Source: Planctomycetota bacterium (GTDB lineage: Bacteria; Planctomycetota; UBA8108; UBA1146). From it: DNA of 35,496 nucleotides. Of the stretch, positions 7,271 to 15,933 are shown in pieces (position 1 is the stretch's first letter; each line of letters begins with the position of its first letter). The position numbers were made by a program, and so were the translations under genes. The notes under the pieces are model-generated. The model saw only the letters and a list, made by a program, of their open reading frames with translations, was not told where the DNA came from and did not search any database. Location of the stretch: the NCBI GenBank assembly GCA_015664425.1, contig DQQH01000222.1, forward strand, positions 1 through 35,496, read 5' to 3'.

Positions 7271-9163
7271 ATGTCGTTCGTCGCCCGCTGCCTTCTTCTT
7301 CCCATCCTCGCAATGGCTCTGCCCCTTTCGGCGCAGATTCAGCCGTTCACTGAAGAAGCTGTCAGTCGAGGCATCGTCGGCATCACATACTTCGGTCATT
7401 TCACCTTGCCGTTCGGAGCTGGAATTGCCTTCAACGACCTCGATGGTGATGGCGATGCAGACTGTGTCCTGACCAGCGAAGGGATCGGGAGGATCCGCCT
7501 CTTCGAGAATGACGGCACAGGGAATTTCATCGACCGAACCCTCGTCACCGATTGGCCCCCAGGTTACCTCTACAGTGGGGTTTCGGTTGCGGACTACGAC
7601 GGCGATGGCGACCTTGACTTGTACATCAGTGCCTGGGATCTACCCAATCTGTTGATGCGAAACACCGGTGATTTTCTCTTCTTCGATGTCGGCCAAGAGG
7701 CTGGGGTCGACGATTCAGGCCAGGCCACCAGTTCGGTGTGGGGCGATTACGATGGCGATGGCTGGCTCGACCTCTATGTCTGCAATCGTACCGCCAGCGA
7801 GGATAACCTCGAAAACACCACCCCCAATCGCCTCTTCCACAACGAAGGAAATGGGACCTTTACCGAGGTCTCCGAGCAATTCGGCGTCGACGACCCATGG
7901 AAGACCATCGAGGCGGCCTTCTTCGATCACGACCTCGATGGGGATCTCGACCTCTACGTCTCCAATGACAAGGGGAACGGCATTGGCACCAACGAGAACC
8001 GACTCTTCGAGAACCGGGCCGGAATCTTGTCGGAAATCAGCGAGGAATCAGGTTCCAACGTCCACATCGATTCGATGGGTCTGGACTTCACCGATTTTGA
8101 TCGAGATGGTGACTTCGATCTTTACGTAACCAACGTCCCTTCCAGCGGGAACCGATACATGATGAACAATAACGATGGAACATATTCCCTCGAGGATGTG
8201 AGCCACGGATTATTCGGTGGAGATAGCGGCTGGGCTTGCCTCTTCTGGGATTTCGATAACAACGGTTGGTCAGACCTCTTTGTCGCCAACAACATTGCCA
8301 ACAACTATTTGTTCTCCAACAACGGAGTGTTCCCCGTCACGGACGTTGCCGTTGAATACAATATTCACGATGCCGGATATCAGGCACCTGGAACTTTCCC
8401 AGGAAACACCTACTGCGTTGCAAAAGCTGATATCGACCTCGATGGAGACCTCGACCTCCTGGTCCAGACCTGGAACGAACCCCTGGCTCTCTACATCAAT
8501 CACGAGGGTGAGTTGAGGAACTGGTTGCGTCTGAAACTAAGGCAGCCAGGGCCAAATATTTTCAGCGTCGGTGCGCTCGTTCAGATCCAACACGGCATTG
8601 AATACCAGAGACGCATGCTGAAAGCCGGGCACGGCATGAAAAGCTCTTCCGAAATGGTCCTCCACTTCGGCCTCGATGATGTTGCCACCGTTGATCGAAT
8701 TACCGTTCGCTGGCCAGATGCGGAAATCTCTGTGCTGGAAAACATCAGTGCCAATCAGGTGCTGGTCATCGATCGAGACGTGACCGGAGCTCAACTCGAC
8801 TGCGATCGCAATTTGATCCCCGACTCCGAACAGATCGCGGCCGACCCCGGTCTCGACGCAAACGGTGACGGCTTGATCGATGGTTGCTCCTCCGACTTCA
8901 TCCGCGGGGACGTCAACCTTGACGGGGCCGTCGACCTGAGCGATGCGATCAGCGCCCTATCGCATCTCTTCGCCTCCGTCGAAGCGGCTTGTTACGATTC
9001 CTGCGATGCAAATGACGATGGGGCCATAGACATCTCCGATCCGATCACCCTTCTCGGCTACCTCTTTGGCGGCGACGGGCCATTGCCACCGCCCTTCAAT
9101 TCCTGCGGGGGAGATCCGACGGTTGACTCTCAGAGGTGTAGCACACTGACCAGCTGCTCCTAG
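7271..9163 (+). CDS. Secreted FG-GAP/VCBS protein with ASPIC/UnbV domain and dockerin-like tail (CRTAC1-like)
   Basis: 630 residues from ATG 7271, chosen because a GAGGGAG site precedes it and a signal peptide follows (MSFVARCLLLPILAMALPLSAQ). Residues about 30-400 hold repeated FG-GAP/VCBS calcium-loop units (DLDGDGDADCVLTSEG, DYDGDGDLDLYISAW, DYDGDGWLDLYVCN, DHDLDGDLDLYVSND, DFDRDGDFDLYVTN), which predict a beta-propeller. Residues about 415-505 match the ASPIC/UnbV domain (NWLRLKLRQPGPNIFSVGA, HFGLDDVATVDRITVRWPD). The last 86 residues form a dockerin-like module (RGDVNLDGAVDLSDA, CDANDDGAIDISDP, CGGDPTVDSQRC). The architecture resembles CRTAC1-like proteins common in planctomycetes, probably surface or extracellular adhesion/binding proteins. 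A decayed copy of the same tail module follows at 9211. Confidence 0.86.
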   Translation: MSFVARCLLLPILAMALPLSAQIQPFTEEAVSRGIVGITYFGHFTLPFGAGIAFNDLDGDGDADCVLTSEGIGRIRLFENDGTGNFIDRTLVTDWPPGYLYSGVSVADYDGDGDLDLYISAWDLPNLLMRNTGDFLFFDVGQEAGVDDSGQATSSVWGDYDGDGWLDLYVCNRTASEDNLENTTPNRLFHNEGNGTFTEVSEQFGVDDPWKTIEAAFFDHDLDGDLDLYVSNDKGNGIGTNENRLFENRAGILSEISEESGSNVHIDSMGLDFTDFDRDGDFDLYVTNVPSSGNRYMMNNNDGTYSLEDVSHGLFGGDSGWACLFWDFDNNGWSDLFVANNIANNYLFSNNGVFPVTDVAVEYNIHDAGYQAPGTFPGNTYCVAKADIDLDGDLDLLVQTWNEPLALYINHEGELRNWLRLKLRQPGPNIFSVGALVQIQHGIEYQRRMLKAGHGMKSSSEMVLHFGLDDVATVDRITVRWPDAEISVLENISANQVLVIDRDVTGAQLDCDRNLIPDSEQIAADPGLDANGDGLIDGCSSDFIRGDVNLDGAVDLSDAISALSHLFASVEAACYDSCDANDDGAIDISDPITLLGYLFGGDGPLPPPFNSCGGDPTVDSQRCSTLTSCS

Positions 9164-9210
9164 CTTCCCGGCGACGCGATCCTCTTCTCCTGTTGCCTCC
9201 GCGAGTAGTC

Positions 9211-9361
9211 ACAATACTCACTCTCGATCTCGCCGATCCCATCTCGCTGCTCGCGTATCTCTTCGCCGCTGGCGCCTCCGCTGAGAGCCCTTCCCCGGCT
9301 GCGGCGTCGACATCCGACTGCAGACCTTCTCGGCTGCGACCTCGCCTCAAACTGTCCCTGA
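9211..9361 (+). pseudogene. Frameshifted relic of a dockerin-like tail module
   Basis: Three segments of the module seen in the neighbouring proteins survive here, in order but in three different frames: LDLADPISLLAYLFAAG from about 9223, EPFPGCGVD from about 9285, and PTADLLGCDLASNCP followed by TGA at 9359-9361. They correspond to ISDPITLLGYLFGG, PSPGICGDD and DPSADSLDCDFSPCP in intact copies. The break between the last two parts fits a two-base insertion (AT at about 9312). The upstream half of the module is not recognisable. This is probably the remnant of a duplicated 3' end or of a second gene, left between the FG-GAP gene and the convergent transporter gene, whose stop is only two bases beyond the relic. 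Confidence 0.66.
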
Positions 9362-9363
9362 GT

Positions 9364-11964
9364 TCATTCCGGCACCCTCGGCGGCGGCGTGAGCAAGCTG
9401 ACAACGCAGCCTGTGGCGAGGGCAGTGACGATGCCGATCACCGGGTAAAGATAGAAGTTCACCTGCGGCAGACCTCCGACCTGGATCACACCCTCGAGAG
9501 CCGCCAGCACGACGATGCTCGCGATGGCACCAGCGAGCACACCGGTCTGGGTCGCTCTACGGGTGAAGATCCCCAGGATGAAGATCGCCACCAGCCCGCT
9601 GGTGGTCAGACCGAGAACCTTCTGGAAGAACTGGAAGAGCCCCGGGATGTCACCCATCCGCGCGAAGATCGCCGCCACCAGACAACCGAGAGTCCCCATC
9701 ACCACCACCGTCACGCGAGCAACGCGGAGCAGATGCCGATCGCTGGTGAGTGGGCGGAACTTGCGCCAAAAATCATGAGTGAACGCGGTCGCCACCGAGT
9801 GCATGCTCGAGTCGAGACTCGACATCGAAGCGGCGAAGATCCCGGCGATCACCAGGCCCGCCAGCGGTGCGGGCATCTGAGACGCGACAAAGAGGGGAAA
9901 GACGGAGTCGTTCTTCATCCCCACCTGTAGCATCTCGGGGTGCTGGCGAAAGAAGATCCAGAGCCCCGTTCCAAGCAGGAAGAAGACCAGACCGACCGGG
10001 ATCGCCAGCAGGCCATTGAGCCAGATCCCGCGTGCCGCCGCCTTTTCATCGGTGGTGCTCAGGTAGCGCTGGATCACCGCCTGGTCGGTGGTGTAGGGGT
10101 GAAACTGCAGGGCGAAGACGCCGATCAGTATTACCCAGGTGGTCATGTCGGCGAGACCACCCTGCCAGCGGAAGAGACGCATCTTGCCTTCATCGACGGC
10201 GGTCGAAAGCATCGCTCCTGCCCCATCATCGACCAGGCAGAGGATGATGCCGAAGATGACCGCAGCGGTCAGCACCGCCGTCTGCAGCACATCGGTCCAG
10301 ACCACCGCCTCCATCCCACCGAAGACGGTGTAGACGGTGGCGAGGACTCCCATGCCAGCGATGCACAGGTAGATGTCGATGCCGGTGATCGCCGACAGCG
10401 CCAGCGCCGGCAGGTAGGTGACGATCGCCATCCTCAGCAGCTGGAAGATAATGAAGGTCGAACTGCCGTAGAGTCGCGTGGTCACACCGAATCGTTGTTC
10501 GAGGAACTGGTAGGCGGTGGTGATGTCGAGCCGACGAAAAAAGGGCAGGTAGAAAAAGATCACGATCGGCGCCATAAGCGTGATCATCAGTTTTCCAGGC
10601 AAGAGCACCCAGTCCTGGGCGAAAGCAAGGGCCGGGAGCGCGATGAAGGTGATCGCCGAGAGCTGGGTAGCGAAGATGCTGATCCCTGCCGCCCACCAGG
10701 GGATCCTGCGGCGGGCGAGGAAGAAACTCTCGGTGTCGGTGTTGTTGCGGGAGAAGCGCACCCCCATCCACACCAGCACCACCAGATAGCAGATCAGCAC
10801 CCCCCAGCCGGTCAAACCCAGCGGCACCGGTGCCGGTGCGACAGCGAGGGACTGAACTCTATCGGTGCGCACTCCCGGGCGCACCTCCCCCGTCGGAACG
10901 ACAATGTTTCCACGCCACCAGGTAGCGGTGGTGGTCACCACCTCCTGGGGCATTTCGCCGGCGACGACCCAGCTGTCGGTGATGGTGTGGTAGGCGAGGA
11001 GGTCCTTCGGAAAAGGAGGGCGCTCCGCCGGCGCCCGTTCGATGCCGGCACCGTCGGCGCCAGAAAAGATGATGATGTGAGCATCGCCTGTTCCGATGGC
11101 GGCGGCGGCGGCGCAGGGGCGCGGCGGCGCTGCGATTGTTTCCCAGCGCTCCTCTTCGGGGATGTAACGGAAACCATCGGCGGGGTATTCCCGCTCGATG
11201 GCACCATCGACCCCCGCCGTCGGAATCTCGCCCGAGATCAGGAAGAAGAGGCGTCGCTTCATGCCGCGACGATCGACGTTGCCATCGCCCTGCACCACGC
11301 CGACCGTCTTGATGCGGCCTCCTCCGGGCCATGGCGGCAGATCGCGCCAGCCGGCGGCGATTCCCTCCTCGCTCAGATCGAGAGCCCAGAATCGATGCTG
11401 AAGATCGAGGGGATCGGGGGACCTCTGCCCCGCCGCAACGTAGATGGTGTCGCCGATCATTCCGGCCGAGAGAAACCCACTCGGTTCCGGTAGCGGCGGC
11501 AGGTGATGGTCGATGGCCAGCGACCTCTCACCCGTCTCATCGGCAATCCACCTGAGATGTAGCACCGTGTCGTGGCAGCGCTCTCGATCGAGACCTCCGA
11601 TGAGGATGATCCCATCGGCAGTCGAGATGGTGGCGCCGTAGGCACTCGCAAGGGGCAACTCCCCGGCCGTGATCCAGCGGGGTTCGTCTACGCTCCCATC
11701 GAGGAGGTAGACCTCGCGGTGCCAGATCTTCTCGCCAGCGAGGGGATTCGCTTCGCGATCGCTGTCGCTGACCTGCCAAGGCACTCCGTGCGGGAAGTTC
11801 GCGCCGCCAGCGACCATCAACATGTCGCCACTGCTGCCGACGAAGGGCCCGCCGAGGCCGATCGGAACTGGGATGGTCGGAAGGTCCTTCCACGAACCGA
11901 TGGGACCATCCGCCCACAGGAGTGGCGAGAGAAAGAGCAGGAACAGAAGTGAGCAGCCTCTCAT
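9364..11964 (-). CDS. Kelch/cyclically permuted mutarotase domain fused to SSS sodium:solute symporter
   Basis: 866 residues from ATG 11964, which begins a signal peptide (MRGCSLLFLLFLSPLLWADG). Residues about 20-370 form a six-bladed kelch-like domain with signatures of the N-acetylneuraminate epimerase (YjhT/NanM) family: MLMVAGGANFP, EKIWHREVYLL, IILIGGLDRE, TGEVRPGVR. Residues about 385-860 form a sodium:solute symporter of the SSS/SLC5 family with many membrane helices (FFLARRRIPWWAAGISIFAT, AITFIALPALAF, SSLDSSMHSVATAFTHDFWR). The likely design is a periplasmic sugar mutarotase joined to the transporter that imports the product. Sialic acid or a related sugar is plausible from the kelch family, but no nan genes are nearby. 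The upstream extension to 12009 lacks support. Confidence 0.86.
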   Translation of the reverse strand: MRGCSLLFLLFLSPLLWADGPIGSWKDLPTIPVPIGLGGPFVGSSGDMLMVAGGANFPHGVPWQVSDSDREANPLAGEKIWHREVYLLDGSVDEPRWITAGELPLASAYGATISTADGIILIGGLDRERCHDTVLHLRWIADETGERSLAIDHHLPPLPEPSGFLSAGMIGDTIYVAAGQRSPDPLDLQHRFWALDLSEEGIAAGWRDLPPWPGGGRIKTVGVVQGDGNVDRRGMKRRLFFLISGEIPTAGVDGAIEREYPADGFRYIPEEERWETIAAPPRPCAAAAAIGTGDAHIIIFSGADGAGIERAPAERPPFPKDLLAYHTITDSWVVAGEMPQEVVTTTATWWRGNIVVPTGEVRPGVRTDRVQSLAVAPAPVPLGLTGWGVLICYLVVLVWMGVRFSRNNTDTESFFLARRRIPWWAAGISIFATQLSAITFIALPALAFAQDWVLLPGKLMITLMAPIVIFFYLPFFRRLDITTAYQFLEQRFGVTTRLYGSSTFIIFQLLRMAIVTYLPALALSAITGIDIYLCIAGMGVLATVYTVFGGMEAVVWTDVLQTAVLTAAVIFGIILCLVDDGAGAMLSTAVDEGKMRLFRWQGGLADMTTWVILIGVFALQFHPYTTDQAVIQRYLSTTDEKAAARGIWLNGLLAIPVGLVFFLLGTGLWIFFRQHPEMLQVGMKNDSVFPLFVASQMPAPLAGLVIAGIFAASMSSLDSSMHSVATAFTHDFWRKFRPLTSDRHLLRVARVTVVVMGTLGCLVAAIFARMGDIPGLFQFFQKVLGLTTSGLVAIFILGIFTRRATQTGVLAGAIASIVVLAALEGVIQVGGLPQVNFYLYPVIGIVTALATGCVVSLLTPPPRVPE

Positions 11965-12050
11965 GGCCGACAGGATACTGGATTTCCCTCGGGTCGGGCT
12001 TCCCCCCATCGCCTCGGTGGCTCAGACTGAGTGACTTCGAAGGAGGAGGG

Positions 12051-13013
12051 ATGACCCTGTCGACAGAAGCCGGTGCCATCGCCACCGCAGAAGGGACGAT
12101 CCGCGGCGCCACCCGGGAAACTCCCGTCGATCCAGATCTCCAAGATAGCGCTGCCACCGGCGCAGAGGTCTTCTACAAGCGCGAAAACCTCCAGGTCACC
12201 GGTTCATTCAAGGCTCGTGGCGCTCTTCACAAGCTCCTTTCCATCGACAGCCAATCGCGTTCTGCCGGGGTTGTTGCCGCCTCCTCCGGAAACCACGGGG
12301 CGGCGGTCGCCTGGGCGGCAGCACGGCTGGGATGCCCGGCCACCGTCTACGTGCCAAACCATGCCTCTCCAGCGAAGATCGAGGCCATCAGAAGTTACGG
12401 TGCCAGGGTTCATCTTCACGGCGCTGACTGCCTCGAGTCCGAAAGTCGCGCCAGGGAACATGGAGCCCGCAAGGGCTTGCCCTATATCTCTCCCTACAAC
12501 GACATCGAAGTGATGCGTGGCCAGGGTAGCGTCGGTGTCGAACTCGAGCGCCAGCTCGACAACCTCGATGCCGTCTTCATCGCCCTCGGCGGTGGCGGTC
12601 TGATCGGCGGAGTCGGCACTTACCTGAAAGAAACCTGTCCGGAAACCGAGATCATCGCCTGCTCGCCTGAACGATCGCCGGCGATGCACCGGTGCCTCGA
12701 GGCGGGCAAGATCATCGAGGTCCCCTGTCACGACACACTCTCCGATGGAACCGCCGGAGGTGTCGAGGCGGGCTCTGTCACCTTCGAGGTGTGCCAGCGG
12801 GTGGTCGACCGTTCCCTTCTCGTCAGCGAGAAGGAGATCCGCGACTGCACCGCTGACCACATCGCCCGCCATCACCAGTTGATCGAGGGTGCAGCAGGCG
12901 TTGCCATCGCCGGCTGGCGGCAGATCGCCTCGGAATTCGCCGGGAAACGGGTCGCAATCGTCATTTGCGGCGCCAATATCGGAATCGACACGCTTCGAAA
13001 GGTGATCGGATGA
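12051..13013 (+). CDS. PLP-dependent threonine/serine dehydratase-family enzyme
   Basis: 320 residues from ATG 12051, preceded by AGGAGGAGGG. It is a fold-type-II PLP enzyme: the Schiff-base lysine is K54 in GSFKARGA, the substrate-binding loop is SSGNHG (78-83), and the phosphate-binding glycine loop is GGGGLIGG (180-187). The length matches short dehydratases of the serine racemase, threo-3-hydroxyaspartate ammonia-lyase, EutB and BhcB group rather than regulated biosynthetic IlvA, since no C-terminal ACT domain is present. It overlaps the next gene, an ornithine-cyclodeaminase-family protein, by ATGA. This pairing is known from hydroxyectoine use (EutB/EutC) and from the beta-hydroxyaspartate cycle (BhcB/BhcD). 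Exact substrate unproven. Confidence 0.88.
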   Translation: MTLSTEAGAIATAEGTIRGATRETPVDPDLQDSAATGAEVFYKRENLQVTGSFKARGALHKLLSIDSQSRSAGVVAASSGNHGAAVAWAAARLGCPATVYVPNHASPAKIEAIRSYGARVHLHGADCLESESRAREHGARKGLPYISPYNDIEVMRGQGSVGVELERQLDNLDAVFIALGGGGLIGGVGTYLKETCPETEIIACSPERSPAMHRCLEAGKIIEVPCHDTLSDGTAGGVEAGSVTFEVCQRVVDRSLLVSEKEIRDCTADHIARHHQLIEGAAGVAIAGWRQIASEFAGKRVAIVICGANIGIDTLRKVIG

Positions 13014-13975
13014 ATCCGATGATCCTCACGTGGAACCAGATCGTCAATCTCCTTGGCGACATCGATGTCGTCGGCGCAATCGCTGCCGGCTTCGATGCCG
13101 ATGCTCGCGGTGACGTGGTCATTCCGCCCGTAGGTGAGATGACTTTCAAAGACCCCCCCGGTGATGTGCACATCAAGTACGGCTACATCGAGGGTGGTTC
13201 CCATTACGTGGTCAAGATCGCCTCCGGTTTCTACGACAACCCCGAGCTCGGGATCTCATCGAGCCAGGGGCTGATGCTGCTCTTCGAGCAGAAGACTGGA
13301 GAGCTCGCGGTGGTGCTTCTCGATGAAGGCAATCTCACCGACATTCGAACCGCAGCGGCCGGGGCTGTTGCTGCCAAGTTCCTCGCTCCTAGCGCCATCG
13401 GGAAGATCGGTATCGTCGGCACCGGCATCCAGGCACGCAAGCAGGCGCAATACTTGCGTTGTGTCACCGACTCCAGGACGGTGGTTGTCTGGGGACGGAA
13501 CACCGACCACCGCAACGCCTGCACTGCCGACATCGCAGAGCTTGGCTTCGACACCTCGACGGTAGAATCGGTCGAAGAGCTCTGCGCTCATTGCAATCTG
13601 ATCGTCACCACGACTCCGGCGAAAGAGCCGTTGATCCGTTCGGAGTGGATCGCCCCGGGTACTCATATCACTGCCATCGGCTCCGACACACCGGGAAAGC
13701 AGGAACTCGACGCAGAAGTCTTGCTGGGCGCCGATCTTGTCGTCGCCGACCGCCTCAGCCAGTGTCGCCAACGGGGGGAGATCGCCAGCGCTCTCGCTTC
13801 CGGGAATTTTGACGAATCCCGTGTTATCGAGCTCGGGGACATCGTGGGCGGTCGCACCGCTGGACGCAGCAATGACGACCAGATCACCGTCGCTGATCTC
13901 ACCGGGGTCGCCATCCAGGATCTCCAGATCGCTCTTGCCGTCTACAAGGTTGCACGCGCCATCGACCACATTTGA
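13010..13975 (+). CDS. Ornithine cyclodeaminase/mu-crystallin family protein
   Basis: 321 residues from ATG 13010, which overlaps the stop of the dehydratase gene (ATGA). Family features are visible: the substrate-contacting lysine K69 in YVVKIASGF, R113 in GNLTDIRTAAAGAVAAKFL, and an NAD(P)-binding Rossmann turn IGIVGTGIQARKQAQYL (about 133-149). Members include ornithine cyclodeaminase, ketimine reductases, alanine dehydrogenase, EutC and the iminosuccinate reductase BhcD. Translational coupling to a PLP dehydratase, which generates enamine/imine products, suggests an imine reductase role. An alternative ATG three codons downstream is possible. The reaction is inferred; the residues distinguishing subfamilies cannot be assigned by eye. 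Confidence 0.87.
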   Translation: MNPMILTWNQIVNLLGDIDVVGAIAAGFDADARGDVVIPPVGEMTFKDPPGDVHIKYGYIEGGSHYVVKIASGFYDNPELGISSSQGLMLLFEQKTGELAVVLLDEGNLTDIRTAAAGAVAAKFLAPSAIGKIGIVGTGIQARKQAQYLRCVTDSRTVVVWGRNTDHRNACTADIAELGFDTSTVESVEELCAHCNLIVTTTPAKEPLIRSEWIAPGTHITAIGSDTPGKQELDAEVLLGADLVVADRLSQCRQRGEIASALASGNFDESRVIELGDIVGGRTAGRSNDDQITVADLTGVAIQDLQIALAVYKVARAIDHI

Positions 13976-14108
13976 CCCCGGACTTCTTCACAATTGGGGC
14001 TCTTCCTCCGGCGTCTCCTGTGGCAAAATGCCCCGCGACCCGGGCAAAGGATGTTCTCAATTGGGGATCATCCCCGCTCCTTCAGGGGCGGGTGGAGTGG
14101 AGTGATCC

Positions 14109-15353
14109 GTGGCCGATTTCCAGTCGAAAGTTTCCGACTTCCGCGGCGTGGAAACGGCCACCGATTGTGGCCCCTGCTTCCTCAAGCCGATGCCTCCGAT
14201 GGGAATCTACGAGACCCTCTACGCCTTTGGGGCCGCCTTCGGCCAGCCGATGGGAGGAGAGGGAACCCATCCCTGGAGTCAGGGTTATCCGAGAACGGTT
14301 CAATTGCCGGGTGGACCGGAGTTGCCCGCCCATGTCAAAGTCACCTCCGAAAACCTGCTCTATCCGAAGGCATGGGGAATGCCGGCTCTCAGGGAGAGGA
14401 TCGCTAGCTACTATTGTGAACACTACGGCGCTTCGATAGACGCCGAGAACGTCATGGTCTTTGCCGGTGGTCGGCCGGCGACGCTTGCAGTGCTGCTCTT
14501 TCTCGAGAAAGGAGTCGGGGTCAGGGTCGCATCGACGGAGTACACACCCTACTACGACATGCTCGAACGGCTCGGTGTGCCCTACGATCTGGTGGAGAGT
14601 GATGCAGAAAACCGCTTCTGCCCGCCGATCGAAAACTACACATCCCCCCCCACGCACTCACGATCGATGATGCTTGTGAGCAACCCGTGCAATCCCACTG
14701 GCGTCACCCGCTCCAGCACCGATATCGAATCGCTCGTCGCCGCTGCCAGTTCACCCGACTGCGGGCTCCTCATCGACGAGGCGTACGAGATGTTTCACGA
14801 CCCGCCCGTCAGTGCCCTCGCCAAAATCCCTGACATCGACCAGACCAACATCTTTGTCGTCGGGGCCGCCACCAAAGGTCTGCAGTCCCCAGGGATCCGC
14901 ATCGGCTGGGCGATCGCCTCCAGGCGTCACATCGAAATCCTCGGCAACTTTTCATCGTTTGGCATGGGCGGGGTCTCTCACCCATCCCAGTGCTATGCCC
15001 TCGAACTCCTCGAAAAAAATCGCATCGAACAGGTGCGCAGCGCGGTTCCCGCCTTCTACGGCGGTCAGCGCCAGCGTTACGGCGAGGCGTTCGAAAAGAT
15101 GGGGCTGCGACTCTTCACCGGCGATGGCGGATTCTATCACTGGTGTGAGATCCCCGGCGGGATGACCGCCACGGAACTCAACCAGCGCCTCTTCCCGGAA
15201 GGTGCCGCGATCCTGTGTGGCAATGACTGCGACATGCGTCGCTTCGGCAGCCTCTCGCCACTGCGCAACTTCTTCCGCTTCTCCTTCGGCCCGCTGGCAC
15301 CGGAGTCCTTCGCCGAAGACATCGAGATCCTTCAACGGGCGCTCGATGCTTGA
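14109..15353 (+). CDS. Fold-type-I PLP aminotransferase (class I/II)
   Basis: 414 residues from GTG 14109, preceded by GGAGTGGAGTGATCC. Hallmarks of class I/II aminotransferases are clear: the NPCNPTG loop (192-198), D223 and Y226 in LLIDEAYEMF (cofactor pyridine and hydroxyl contacts), the Schiff-base lysine K256 in GAATKGLQSPGIRIGW, and the C-terminal FRFSFG arginine that binds the substrate carboxylate. Specificity cannot be read from the sequence. It lies 133 bases after the dehydratase/cyclodeaminase pair on the same strand, so the three may share a pathway that moves amino groups between 2-oxo acids. It is convergent with, and almost abuts, the DUF3592 gene. Confidence 0.87.
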   Translation: MADFQSKVSDFRGVETATDCGPCFLKPMPPMGIYETLYAFGAAFGQPMGGEGTHPWSQGYPRTVQLPGGPELPAHVKVTSENLLYPKAWGMPALRERIASYYCEHYGASIDAENVMVFAGGRPATLAVLLFLEKGVGVRVASTEYTPYYDMLERLGVPYDLVESDAENRFCPPIENYTSPPTHSRSMMLVSNPCNPTGVTRSSTDIESLVAAASSPDCGLLIDEAYEMFHDPPVSALAKIPDIDQTNIFVVGAATKGLQSPGIRIGWAIASRRHIEILGNFSSFGMGGVSHPSQCYALELLEKNRIEQVRSAVPAFYGGQRQRYGEAFEKMGLRLFTGDGGFYHWCEIPGGMTATELNQRLFPEGAAILCGNDCDMRRFGSLSPLRNFFRFSFGPLAPESFAEDIEILQRALDA

Positions 15354-15362
15354 AATGCCTCT

Positions 15363-15914
15363 TCAGGGGTGAGGGCGGCGGCGAAACAACCGGATTCCGA
15401 CGAATGTTGCAATCGAGCCGAAGACGAGGAAACTCGCCAGCACTAGATTACCGATCAGCGCCTGTCCCTCCGATCCCCCCCGCTCGAGCACCGATTCTTC
15501 AGGGTTCCCCGGCTGGAAGTAGACGGTGATATCGCTGCCAGCGGGATAGGCGTCGACGATCCGCTGGGCTTCGTCGCGGTCGTAATTCTTGCCCATGATC
15601 GAGCGCTGATTACTCTCGTACCGATCACCATCGAGGATGAACTCGTAGCGAATGCGCGGCAGATAGTGAGTCTTTAAACTGCTGCTCTCTCCGCTCGAGG
15701 TGTAGATAATCAGCCGGCTCTCGAGCACAACTCCTCTGGCTGAAGGCCAGTGGAGGCTCTCCTCGGACAGGTTCTTCTCCCCGGTCCACCAGCTGAAGCC
15801 CAGGATGCCACCGATCAGGAACAGGCCGCCAGCGAGAGTGAAGCAACCTCCGAAAAGGCGCAAGAGATCGATGGGCCCTTCGCCTCTTCCCTCACGGCCA
15901 GAACTCCTCCCCAT
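15363..15914 (-). CDS. DUF3592 membrane protein (copy 2 of the operon)
   Basis: 183 residues from ATG 15914, preceded by AAGGAAG; a TTG six codons upstream is a weaker start. Two membrane helices (about 18-42 and 147-171) flank an extracytoplasmic beta-rich domain with the DUF3592 pattern: WPSARGVVLES, PRIRYEFILDGDRYES, then YPAGSDITVYFQPGNPEESVL. The positive RLFRRRPHP tail faces the cytoplasm. The molecular role of DUF3592 is not established. It starts 19 bases after the stop of the FG-GAP lipoprotein gene and is the last gene of the operon. A diverged paralogue (19219-19824) is the first gene of the same operon. Confidence 0.82.
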   Translation of the reverse strand: MGRSSGREGRGEGPIDLLRLFGGCFTLAGGLFLIGGILGFSWWTGEKNLSEESLHWPSARGVVLESRLIIYTSSGESSSLKTHYLPRIRYEFILDGDRYESNQRSIMGKNYDRDEAQRIVDAYPAGSDITVYFQPGNPEESVLERGGSEGQALIGNLVLASFLVFGSIATFVGIRLFRRRPHP

Positions 15915-15933
15915 TTCGTTATCTTCCTTCAAA

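Noticed and set aside
9940-11493. A 517-codon plus-strand frame opposite the kelch-SSS gene
   Set aside because: Its composition is extremely rich in Asp, Gly, His and Arg without motifs, and it is antisense to a well-supported transporter.
13976-14108. Possible riboswitch or attenuator with a repeated CAATTGGGG and a CCCGC/GCGGG hairpin before the aminotransferase gene
   Set aside because: The stem is short, the repeats are far from a known aptamer pattern, and there is no U-tract.
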